Positions 55,330-63,384 of a stretch of DNA of 64,000 nt are shown here, in pieces. The first letter of the stretch is position 1. Each line of letters opens with the position of its first letter. The stretch spans positions 6,062,501 through 6,126,500 of the forward strand of contig NZ_LT629703.1 of NCBI RefSeq assembly GCF_900103365.1, written 5' to 3'. This DNA is from Afipia sp. GAS231. Its GTDB lineage: Bacteria > Pseudomonadota > Alphaproteobacteria > Rhizobiales > Xanthobacteraceae. The notes beneath the pieces were generated by a model that made no database searches, was not told the origin of the DNA, and worked only from the letters and a program-made list of their open reading frames with translations. A program made the position numbers and the translations under genes.

Positions 55330-55414
55330 CGTCATTGCGAGCGAAGCGAAGCAATCCATCTTGCCGCACGAAGGAAGAATGGATTGCTTCGTCGCTTCGC
55401 TCCTCGCAATGACG
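55330..55414. repeat. 85-bp palindrome, CGTCATTGCGAG family, copy C
   Basis: Begins 4 nt after the lactonase stop and ends 13 nt before the response-regulator stop (minus strand), so it lies in a convergent gap and could terminate both. Its left arm is nearly identical to that of copy B, and its right arm differs by about one base (tcgctcct instead of tcactcct). Confidence 0.88.
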
Positions 55415-55426
55415 GCGTGTGCCGCC

Positions 55427-56356
55427 TCACATCTTCCTGTTCTTCGCATTGACCGCGATCGCCGCTGCGGCGGTGCGGTTCTCCACGCCGAGCTTGGAGT
55501 AGATCTGCTCGAGATGCTTGTCGACGGTGCGCGGGCTCAAGCCCAGGATCTGCGCGATGTCGCGGTTGGTCTTGCCCTTTGAGAGCCACTGCAGCACTTC
55601 GCCCTCGCGCGTCGTCAGGCCGAGTTCGCTGGAGAATTCGGCCGGCGTTTCGGCGCCGGAATCCTTGGCGAGCCGCAGCAGGAATTCGTTCGGGCCGAGC
55701 TTGCCCATATATTGCAGCCGAAGCTGTTCGTTGCCGGGGAACGCCGCCATCACGGCGGCCTTGGAGCCGGCCTTGCCTTTCTGGGCCTGATCGAGCCACT
55801 GCGGCATCGGATCGGGCAGCACGAAGTCGTCGTCCGCGTCGGCCGCCAGCGTGTCAGCCAGCAGTTTTTGCGCCTGCGGCGTCGCCCACATGATCTTGCC
55901 GGCGTCGTTCACCGCCAGCAGATAGCGCCCGGAGACGTCGAGCGCGGCGTGAGCGCTTTGTGTCAGCCGCGCGTTCGCAAGGTGGACGCGAATGCGCGCC
56001 AGCATTTCCTCAATCGCAATCGGCTTGGTGACATAGTCGACGCCGCCGGCCTCCAGGCCGCGCACGATGTGTTCGGTTTCGGCGAGGCCCGTCATGAAGA
56101 TGATCGGCACGTTGTCGAGGCCGGCGTCGCGCTTCAGCCGCCGGCAGGTCTCAAAACCGTCCATGCCGGGCATCACCGCATCCATCAGCACGATGTCGGG
56201 CGTGATCTGGTCGACGATCCGCATCGCGGAGGCGCCGTCGAGCGCGACCATGACGGTCATGCCGGCGCCGTCGAGCGCGTCGGTCAGTAGTCGCAGGGTT
56301 TCCGGCGAATCGTCGACGACGAGGGCGACGTCGCGCTTTTTGGGATCAGTGATCAT
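55427..56356 (-). CDS. Response regulator, receiver plus PAS-like plus LuxR helix-turn-helix
   Basis: A 309-residue regulator. The receiver domain (9-128) has Asp15-Asp16, phospho-acceptor Asp59 (IVLMDAVMPGMDG) and Lys111. The middle (about 135-235) resembles a PAS fold (GRYLLAVNDAGKIMWATPQAQKLL), unusual for NarL/LuxR regulators. The C-terminal LuxR helix-turn-helix (about 245-303) reads LTTREGEVLQWLSKGKTNRDIAQILGLSPRTVDKHLEQIYSKLGVENR. Its ATG overlaps the end of the permease-kinase gene by 11 nt, so the pair is co-translated and is almost certainly a cognate two-component system. Likely targets are the divergent urt genes. Confidence 0.92.
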   Translation of the reverse strand: MITDPKKRDVALVVDDSPETLRLLTDALDGAGMTVMVALDGASAMRIVDQITPDIVLMDAVMPGMDGFETCRRLKRDAGLDNVPIIFMTGLAETEHIVRGLEAGGVDYVTKPIAIEEMLARIRVHLANARLTQSAHAALDVSGRYLLAVNDAGKIMWATPQAQKLLADTLAADADDDFVLPDPMPQWLDQAQKGKAGSKAAVMAAFPGNEQLRLQYMGKLGPNEFLLRLAKDSGAETPAEFSSELGLTTREGEVLQWLSKGKTNRDIAQILGLSPRTVDKHLEQIYSKLGVENRTAAAAIAVNAKNRKM

Positions 56357-59300
56357 AGCTGTGCAGGGTTTTCAATGTGGCCATGTACTGGTCGAGGTCG
56401 AAGCGGTCGACCAGGGAGCGCATTTGCGAGACGAAGTCGGCATGTTCGGGGTAATCGCTGCCGATCTCGTCGAGTTTGACCTGGATGGCTCTGATATAAC
56501 CGAGTTGTCCGAGACCAATGAGTTCCTCGACATGCTTCACCGGCGGCCGCGAGCCGGTTTCGGGTTTCCAGTGCGGGACGGGGATTTGATCGGCCTCGTA
56601 TTGCCATTGCAGCTTGAGCAACTGGCGGATGGATTCCAATAGCCGGGGAATGTCGATCGGCTTCATCATATAGCCGTCATGGAACGGCTGCGCCAGCGGC
56701 GCACCGTGCGCTTCCAGTGCACTCGCCGATACCATCAGGATGCGCGCCTGATGATGGCCGTTGGTGCGCAGCGTTTCCGCCACCGTCCAGCCGTCCATGC
56801 CGGCCATGGAGATGTCGAGCAGGAACAAATCGGGTCGGCAGTGCTGCGCCAGCGCCAGGCACGCGGCGCCGTCGGGCGCGCTGAGCAGGATGAAGCCGAG
56901 CGGCGTCAACACCTCGCGCAACAGGTCGCGCTGGGTCGGATCGTCGTCGGTAATCATGATGGTCTTGCGCGGGCCGAGATAGCCGTAGATCGGGGCTTCG
57001 ACCGGCGCGATCCGGGTCGGGTTGGTCACTTCGGACAGCAGCATCTTGACCTTGAAGGTGCTGCCGGCGCCGACCGTGCTCGAGACCTTGATGTCGCCGC
57101 CCATCACGCCGGCGAGCAGCCGGCTGATGGTGAGGCCGAGGCCTGTACCGGTCTGCGGCTGCGAGATGCCGAGCGCGCCGCGCTCGAACGGTGCGAAGAT
57201 GCGTTCGAGATCACTGGCCTGGATGCCGGGGCCGGTATCGATGATTTCGAATTCGGCGACCGGGCTGCGGTAATGCACCACGAAGTGCACGCTGCCGGCC
57301 TGCGTGAATTTTAGCGCATTCGACAGCAGATTGATCAGCACCTGCCGCAGCCGCTTCTCGTCGGCGTAGACGACGACCGGCAGCACCGAAGGCCGCTTGA
57401 ACACGAAGTCGATGCCCTTGGCGGCGGCTTGCACCCGGAACATGCCGACCAGTTGGTCGAGAAATTCGCTCAAGCGCACCTCGTCGCGCGACAGATAGAG
57501 CCGGCCGGCCTCGATCTTGGAGATATCGAGGATGCCGTCGATCAGTCCCGACAGATGGTCGGCGCTGCGGCGGACCACGCGCACCTGGTCGCGCGGTTTG
57601 GTGTTCAGGCTGGCGTCCTGTTCCAGCAATTGCGCATAGCCGGAGATGGCGTTCAGCGGCGAGCGCAGTTCGTGGCTGAGGCCGACGACGTAGCGGCTCT
57701 TGGCAAGATTCGCCGACTCCGCGACTTCCTTGGCGCGCTGCAGTTCGGCGTCGGTGCGCTTGTGGGCGTCGATTTCGTTGATCAGTAGCGCGGTCTGCCG
57801 TCGCGTCTCTTCTTCGGCGGCACGCCGGCTCTGTTGCGCCAGCACGAACAGCCATGCCACGACGCCGATGATGATGGTGAGCGCGAAGAACACCTTCCAG
57901 AGCACGTCCGCAAGCAGGCCGTCGGCATGTACGGTCGCCGAGGTTTGCAGATAGATCAGCGCGAGCGTCAGCCCGACCAATCCCGCCGACACGACGAAGA
58001 CGCCGAGATAATGCCCGAACTGGGAATTGACGCGGGCGTAGATCGGTTTCGGCACCAGTTTGCCCACCACTTCGGAAACCTGCGCGCCGATCCGCGCGTG
58101 CGGCTTGCAGAGGTCGTGGCAGCGTGCGTCGAGCGAGCAGCACAGCGAACAGATCGGGCCGCCATAAGCGGGGCAGGAGGCCATATCCTCGGGCTCGAAC
58201 GAGTGTTCGCAGATACAGCACTGGATCGATTCGAGATTTTGCCAGCTGCGCTTGGGCTTGCGCGCGATGTAATATTTGCCGTCGGTGGCCCATGCGATCA
58301 GCGGTGCGGTGACAAAGGCGACCGCGAGTGCGACGAAGGCGGACAGCGCTTTCGCCGTCGGCCCGAACAGGCCGTAAAACGCGCTGATAGAGACGATGGT
58401 CGCGATCAGCATCGCGCCGACGCCGACCGGGTTGATGTCGTAGAGATGGGCGCGCTTGAACTCGATATGCTGCGGGCGAAGCCGTAGCGGTTTGTTGACG
58501 ACGAGGTCGGCGACCAGCGCGCCAACCCAGGCGATCGCGACGTTGGAGTAGAGCGCCAGTGTCTGTTCCAGCGCCTTGTAGACGCCGATTTCCATCAACA
58601 GCAGCGCCACCACGACGTTGAAGACCAGCCACACCACGCGGCCGGGATGGCTGTGGGTCAGGCGCGAGAAGAAATTCGACCACGCGATCGAACCAGCATA
58701 GGCGTTGGTGACGTTGATCTTGACCTGCGAAAGGATCACGAAAGTGCCCGTCAAGGCGAGCGCCAGATCCGGCTGCGACAGTACGTAGCGAAACGCTTCG
58801 AGATACATATGCGCGGGCTCGGCGGCGTGCTCTTCGGAGATGCCGTGGCTCAGCGCGAAGAAGGCGAGGAACGATCCTGCCATCAGCTTGAGGGCACCGG
58901 CGCCGATCCAACCCGGTCCGGCGGAGAGCATGGCGATCCACCAGGATCGGCGCGAGGTTCGCCGGTCGCGCGGCAGGAAGCGCAGGAAGTCGACCTGCTC
59001 GCCGATCTGCGCCACCAGCGCAAACACCACAGATGCAGCGCTGCCGAACAGCATCAGGTCAAGCTGACCGGTCGGGTTGCCGTGTTCTCCGGAAAAGCTC
59101 CGCCATTCGGCAAAGGAATGCGGATTGGCCCAGGCAATCGCCGCGAAGGGCAGGAGGTTGAGAATGATCCAGACCGGCTGCGTCCACAGCTGGAAGCGGC
59201 TGATCAGCGTGATGCCGTAGGTCACCAGCGGAATAATGACCACTGCGCTGATGAGATAGCCGATCGGACGCGGAATGCCGAAGCACATCTCCAATGCGGT

Positions 59301-59714
59301 CGCGAGAATGACCGCCTCGATCGCAAAGAAGATGAAGGTAAAGGACGCGTAGATCAGCGATGTAATCGTCGAGCCGATGTAGCCGAAGCCGGCGCCGCGG
59401 GTCAGCAGGTCGATATCGATGCCGCATTTGGCGGCATGGTAGGCAATCGGCAGTCCGCAGCAGAAGATGATGACACTGACCACCAGAATGGCAGCGGTGG
59501 CGTTTGTCGCGCCATAGTTAAGCGTGATGGTTCCGCCGATGGCTTCCAGCGCCAGAAAAGAGATCGCGCCCAGCGCGGTGTTGGCGACGCGGGCGGCCGA
59601 CCATCGCCGCGCGCTCTTGGCGGTGAAGCGCAGCGCGTAGTCTTCCAGCGTCTGGTTGGCAACCCATTGATTATATTGGCGCCTGACGCGGTCTATCCGC
59701 TGCCGCCCTGCCAC
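56346..59714 (-). CDS. Hybrid histidine kinase with an NCS1-type permease as sensor
   Basis: A 1122-residue protein; GTG start at 59714 after AGGAG. Residues about 40-475 form roughly 12 helices resembling purine/cytosine permeases (DIDLLTRGAGFGYIGSTITSLIYASFTFIFF at 100-130 is the NCS1 core). A cytoplasmic cysteine cluster follows (Cys499, 500, 502, 514, 522, 525, 526, 532, 536), then two more helices (about 570-590, 604-626), a short coiled coil, HisKA with His681 (SHELRSPLN), HATPase (N-box 795-799, DTGPG 826-830, GTGLGL 856-861) and a receiver domain (Asp967, Lys1018). A helical tail (1060-1122) may be HPt-like. Next to urtA and a REC/LuxR gene, it probably senses urea or a purine-type nitrogen source through transport. 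Confidence 0.9.
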   Translation of the reverse strand: MAGRQRIDRVRRQYNQWVANQTLEDYALRFTAKSARRWSAARVANTALGAISFLALEAIGGTITLNYGATNATAAILVVSVIIFCCGLPIAYHAAKCGIDIDLLTRGAGFGYIGSTITSLIYASFTFIFFAIEAVILATALEMCFGIPRPIGYLISAVVIIPLVTYGITLISRFQLWTQPVWIILNLLPFAAIAWANPHSFAEWRSFSGEHGNPTGQLDLMLFGSAASVVFALVAQIGEQVDFLRFLPRDRRTSRRSWWIAMLSAGPGWIGAGALKLMAGSFLAFFALSHGISEEHAAEPAHMYLEAFRYVLSQPDLALALTGTFVILSQVKINVTNAYAGSIAWSNFFSRLTHSHPGRVVWLVFNVVVALLLMEIGVYKALEQTLALYSNVAIAWVGALVADLVVNKPLRLRPQHIEFKRAHLYDINPVGVGAMLIATIVSISAFYGLFGPTAKALSAFVALAVAFVTAPLIAWATDGKYYIARKPKRSWQNLESIQCCICEHSFEPEDMASCPAYGGPICSLCCSLDARCHDLCKPHARIGAQVSEVVGKLVPKPIYARVNSQFGHYLGVFVVSAGLVGLTLALIYLQTSATVHADGLLADVLWKVFFALTIIIGVVAWLFVLAQQSRRAAEEETRRQTALLINEIDAHKRTDAELQRAKEVAESANLAKSRYVVGLSHELRSPLNAISGYAQLLEQDASLNTKPRDQVRVVRRSADHLSGLIDGILDISKIEAGRLYLSRDEVRLSEFLDQLVGMFRVQAAAKGIDFVFKRPSVLPVVVYADEKRLRQVLINLLSNALKFTQAGSVHFVVHYRSPVAEFEIIDTGPGIQASDLERIFAPFERGALGISQPQTGTGLGLTISRLLAGVMGGDIKVSSTVGAGSTFKVKMLLSEVTNPTRIAPVEAPIYGYLGPRKTIMITDDDPTQRDLLREVLTPLGFILLSAPDGAACLALAQHCRPDLFLLDISMAGMDGWTVAETLRTNGHHQARILMVSASALEAHGAPLAQPFHDGYMMKPIDIPRLLESIRQLLKLQWQYEADQIPVPHWKPETGSRPPVKHVEELIGLGQLGYIRAIQVKLDEIGSDYPEHADFVSQMRSLVDRFDLDQYMATLKTLHSYDH

Positions 59715-59804
59715 TTCGTACTCCTGACCGCAAACGACCGAACCCCCACGGGCTTAGGGAGTCGTCAGCAAACCCCGTACCAAAACCTACGTCGCTATTT
59801 TGCG

Positions 59805-59843
59805 GTGCAATATACGCGATCTCACGTATCTGTGCACTGCACA
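59805..59843. promoter_or_regulatory. Dyads in the kinase-urtA divergent promoter region
   Basis: TGTGCACTGCACA at 59831-59843 is a perfect 6+1+6 palindrome. Upstream, ATACG (59812-59816) and CGTAT (59825-59829) with an 8-nt spacer, framed by GTGCA (59805-59809) and TGCAC (59833-59837), make a wider dyad. These lie 55-93 nt before urtA and about 90-130 nt before the kinase gene. They are candidate operators for the LuxR-type regulator or NtrC; NtrC's TGCAC-N7-GTGCA is not matched exactly. No clear sigma-54 box was found. Confidence 0.45.
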
Positions 59844-59897
59844 AATTCAGCAATCCTGACCCCGCCAATAACGCGTCCTCGAACAACAGGGGTTGAT

Positions 59898-61157
59898 ATG
59901 TCAGACGAGAATAAACAGGGGCTGCAGTCGGCATTTCGCCGAAAGCTGCTGATGGGAATGGCGGCGATACCCGCCCTGACCGTGCTGCCGCGGTCATCTT
60001 TTGCCCAGGCGCCGGCAACCTCCGCGGTCAACACGACGGGACTCGCGGTTACCGATACTGAAGTCACCGTCGGCATCCTGCATTCGGCCACCGGCACGAT
60101 GGCGATCTCGGAAACCGGCTCGATCGAGGCCGAGAAGCTCGCGATCGCGCAGATCAACGCCGCCGGCGGCATCCTCGGCCGCAAGATCAAGATCATCCAG
60201 GAAGACGGCGCCAGCGACTGGCCGACGTTCGCCGAAAAGGCCAAGAAGCTTCTCGTCAACGACAAGGTCGCGGCGATCATGGGCTGCTGGACCTCGGCCT
60301 CCCGCAAGGCGGTGCTGCCGGTCATGGAGCAGTACAACGGCATGCTCTACTACCCGACCTTCTATGAAGGTCTCGAGCAGTCCAAGAACGTCATCTACAC
60401 CGGCCAGGAAGCCACCCAGCAGATTCTCGCGGGCCTGAACTGGATCGCCAAGGAGAAGGGCGCGAAATCGTTCTTCTTCGTCGGCTCGGACTACATCTGG
60501 CCGCGCACCTCGAACAAGATCGCGCGCAAGCACGTCGAGAACGTGCTGAAGGGCAAGGTCGTCGGCGAAGAATATTATCCGCTCGGCAACACCCAGTTCA
60601 ACTCGGTGATCAACAAGATCAAGCTGACCAAGCCCGACGTGATCTTCACCGACGTCGTCGGCGGTTCGAACGTCGCCTTCTACAAGCAGCTCAAGGCGGC
60701 CGGCATCGACCTGTCGAAGCAGGCGCTGCTGACGATCTCGGTGACCGAAGACGAAATCGACGGCATCGGCGGCGAGAACATTGCGGGCGCCTATGCCTGC
60801 ATGAAGTATTTCCAGTCGCTCGACAATCCGAACAACAAGAAGTTCGTCCCGGCCTTCAAGGAGATGTGGGGCGAGAAGACCGTGATCGGCGACGTCACCC
60901 AGGCCGCCTATCTCGGTCCGTGGCTGTGGAAATTAACGGTCGAGAAGGCCGGCAGCTTCGACATCGACAAGATCGCGGCCGCTTCGCCGGGGATCGAATT
61001 CAAGGGGGCGCCCGAAGGCTACGTGCGCATCCATGAAAACCATCACCTGTGGTCCAAGACTCGCGTCGGCCGCGCCAAGCTCGATGGCCAGTTCGAACTG
61101 ATCTACGAGACCGCCGATCTGGTCGAGCCCGATCCGTTCCCCAAGGGCTACCAGTAA
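59898..61157 (+). CDS. urtA: Urea ABC transporter substrate-binding protein
   Basis: A 419-residue periplasmic protein from ATG 59898 (MSDENKQGLQS) after AGGGGT, with a Tat-like signal (FRRKLLMGMAAIPALTVLPRSSFAQ, about 13-37). The ligand domain matches UrtA: VTVGILHSATGTMAISETGSIEAEKLAIAQINAAGGILGRKI, MGCWTSASRKAVLPVMEQYNGMLYYPTFYEGLEQSKNVIYTG, AGAYACMKYFQSLDNPNNKKF. It captures urea for UrtBCDE. First gene of the urt operon, divergent from the permease-kinase gene. Confidence 0.94.
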   Translation: MSDENKQGLQSAFRRKLLMGMAAIPALTVLPRSSFAQAPATSAVNTTGLAVTDTEVTVGILHSATGTMAISETGSIEAEKLAIAQINAAGGILGRKIKIIQEDGASDWPTFAEKAKKLLVNDKVAAIMGCWTSASRKAVLPVMEQYNGMLYYPTFYEGLEQSKNVIYTGQEATQQILAGLNWIAKEKGAKSFFFVGSDYIWPRTSNKIARKHVENVLKGKVVGEEYYPLGNTQFNSVINKIKLTKPDVIFTDVVGGSNVAFYKQLKAAGIDLSKQALLTISVTEDEIDGIGGENIAGAYACMKYFQSLDNPNNKKFVPAFKEMWGEKTVIGDVTQAAYLGPWLWKLTVEKAGSFDIDKIAAASPGIEFKGAPEGYVRIHENHHLWSKTRVGRAKLDGQFELIYETADLVEPDPFPKGYQ

Positions 61158-61292
61158 GAGAGCTACCAGTAAGCGTCCGCAGCTCTCCCTGCGCAACCGC
61201 TCCCTGGCGTGGACCGTCAATCCACGCTTACGACCCCGCGTCGCGAGTTCTTTCTCGCGATGCGGGGACCTTATCCCCCGACGGAGAACATC

Positions 61293-62219
61293 ATGTTCGG
61301 CGATTATTCGATTGGCGATCTCGGCTCCATCTTCGTCATGCAGGGCTTCGCAGGCCTGATCCTGTTTTCCGTTTACGTGCTGATGGCGCTCGGTCTTGCG
61401 ATCATCTTCGGCCAGATGGGCGTCATCAACATGGCGCATGGCGAGTTCATGATCCTCGGCGCCTACGTCACCTGGATGACGTCGAACTTCTTCCAGACCT
61501 TTTTGCCGAGCCTGTTCTCAGGCTACTTCTTCCTCGCGATGATACTGGCGTTCATAGCCTCCGGGTCATTGGGCATGCTGGTGGAGTGGGTGCTGATACG
61601 CCATCTCTACAAGCGCCCGCTCGATACGCTGCTCGCCACCTGGGGCCTCAGCCTGATGCTGCAACAGGCCTATCGCTCGATCTTCGGCGCCCGTGAAGTT
61701 GGCGTCGAACTGCCGCAGTGGATGCTGGGCTCGCTGCACGTCTCCGACAGCATCGAGGTGCCGATCAACGGCGTCTTCGTGATGGCGCTGACGCTGCTGA
61801 TCACCATCGCGGTCGCCTACATCATGTATATGTCGCGCTGGGGCCGTCAGGTCCGCGCCGTCGTGCAGAACCGCATCATGGCCGGCGCGGTCGGCATCAA
61901 CACCGCGAAGGTCGACCGTTACACCTTTGCGCTCGGCTGCGGCATCGCGGGAGTAGCCGGCAGCGCCTTCACCATGATCGGCTCGACCGGACCCACCTCA
62001 GGCCAGCTCTACATCGTCGACACTTTCCTCGTGGTCGTGTTCGGCGGCGCAGCCAGTCTTCTTGGCACCATCGCCTCCGCCTTCTCGATCTCGCAGACGC
62101 AGTCGACGCTCGAATTCTTCATGTCGGGATCGATGGCGAAGGTGCTGACGCTGCTTGCGGTTGTCGGAATTCTGATGCTGCGGCCGCAGGGGCTGTTCGC
62201 CCTCAAGGTCCGCAAATAA
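61293..62219 (+). CDS. urtB: Urea ABC transporter permease UrtB
   Basis: A 308-residue LivH-like permease from ATG 61293 (MFGDYSIGDLGSIFVMQGFAGLILF), chosen for the CGGAGAA ribosome site; an upstream ATG at 61209 lacks one. IIFGQMGVINMAHGEFMILGAYVTW is the LivH/UrtB hallmark, and VVQNRIMAGAVGINTAKVDRYTFALGCGIAGVAG the coupling region. This is the short form without the long periplasmic N-terminal extension found in some UrtB proteins. Confidence 0.93.
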   Translation: MFGDYSIGDLGSIFVMQGFAGLILFSVYVLMALGLAIIFGQMGVINMAHGEFMILGAYVTWMTSNFFQTFLPSLFSGYFFLAMILAFIASGSLGMLVEWVLIRHLYKRPLDTLLATWGLSLMLQQAYRSIFGAREVGVELPQWMLGSLHVSDSIEVPINGVFVMALTLLITIAVAYIMYMSRWGRQVRAVVQNRIMAGAVGINTAKVDRYTFALGCGIAGVAGSAFTMIGSTGPTSGQLYIVDTFLVVVFGGAASLLGTIASAFSISQTQSTLEFFMSGSMAKVLTLLAVVGILMLRPQGLFALKVRK

Positions 62220-62239
62220 CAACAAAAGGGGCTGAAGCC

Positions 62240-63373
62240 ATGAACGACAACCGCTACTTCAATCGTTCGGAGCTGATCGGCATCCTGGTGCTCGCCGTCT
62301 TTCTGGTGGTGATCCTGCCGCTCTGCCTCGACGTGTTCCGGCTCAACCTGGTCGCCAAGTATCTGACTTACGCCTTCGTGGCGCTGGGGCTGGTGGTCTG
62401 CTGGGGCTATGGCGGCATTCTCTCGCTGGGGCAGGGGGTGTTCTTCGGCCTCGGCGGCTACTGCATGGCGATGTTTCTCAAGCTGGAAGCATCGAGCGTC
62501 GAGAACACCAAGATCCAGTCGACCCCCGGCATTCCCGATTTCATGGACTGGAATCAGATCACCTCGCTGCCGTACTTCTGGCAACCGTTCCACAGCCTGA
62601 CCTTTACCGTTCTTGCCGTGATCCTGGTGCCGGGCATCTTCGCGCTGATCATCGGTGCCGCAATGTTCAAGCGCCGGGTCGGCGGCACCTACTTCGCCAT
62701 CATCACGCAGGCGGTGGCCGCGATCCTGACCATCCTGATCGTCGGCCAGCAGGGCTACACCGGCGGCATCAACGGGATGACCGACCTGCGCACCTTGAAG
62801 GGATGGGACATCCGTCCCGACCACGCCAAGGTCGTGCTCTACTTCTTCGAAGTCGGCTGCCTGTTCGCCTGCATCTTCATCGCCTATTTCATCCGGCGCT
62901 CGAAGCTCGGCCGCATCCTGGTGGCGATGCGCGAACAGGAGGACCGGGTCCGTTTCTCCGGCTACAGCGTCGCCAACTTCAAGATCTTCGCCTTCTGCGT
63001 CGCTGCGATCTTCGCCGCGATCGGCGGCGCCATGTTCGCCCTGCAGGTCGGCTTCATGTCGCCGTCCTTTGTCGGCATCGTACCGTCGATCGAGATGGTG
63101 ATCTATACCGCGGTCGGCGGCCGGCTCTCGATCCTCGGTGCGATCTACGGAACCCTGCTGGTCAACTTCGCCAAGACCAGCCTGTCGGAATCCTTCCCCG
63201 AGCTCTGGCTGTTTGGCCTCGGCGGCCTGTTCATCGCCGTCGTGCTCGCCTTCCCCAATGGTCTCGCCGGCATCTGGCAGGATCATGTCCAGCCGCGGAT
63301 CGACCGGCTGTTCGCATCACGCAACGCCAAAGCGGACGACGACCTGGTCGCCGACGGCGCCCCGGCGGAATGA
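62240..63373 (+). CDS. urtC: Urea ABC transporter permease UrtC
   Basis: A 377-residue LivM-like permease from ATG 62240 (MNDNRYFNRSELIG). It has VCWGYGGILSLGQGVFFGLGGYCMAMFLKLE and the coupling loop AMREQEDRVRFSGYSVANFK, with an inserted loop (about 85-115) typical of UrtC. Partner of UrtB; 20 nt after urtB and 11 nt before urtD. Confidence 0.93.
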   Translation: MNDNRYFNRSELIGILVLAVFLVVILPLCLDVFRLNLVAKYLTYAFVALGLVVCWGYGGILSLGQGVFFGLGGYCMAMFLKLEASSVENTKIQSTPGIPDFMDWNQITSLPYFWQPFHSLTFTVLAVILVPGIFALIIGAAMFKRRVGGTYFAIITQAVAAILTILIVGQQGYTGGINGMTDLRTLKGWDIRPDHAKVVLYFFEVGCLFACIFIAYFIRRSKLGRILVAMREQEDRVRFSGYSVANFKIFAFCVAAIFAAIGGAMFALQVGFMSPSFVGIVPSIEMVIYTAVGGRLSILGAIYGTLLVNFAKTSLSESFPELWLFGLGGLFIAVVLAFPNGLAGIWQDHVQPRIDRLFASRNAKADDDLVADGAPAE

Positions 63374-63384
63374 GGAGATAGGTC

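Noticed and set aside
58647..59897. N-terminal extension of UrtA to 836 residues
   Set aside because: The extension is antisense to the permease-kinase gene; UrtA homology and the export signal begin at ATG 59898, which has a strong ribosome site.
59715..59897. Sigma-54/NtrC promoter for urtA
   Set aside because: No GG-N10-GC element with TGGCA/TTGC boxes and no exact TGCAC-N7-GTGCA site; only partial half-sites are seen.
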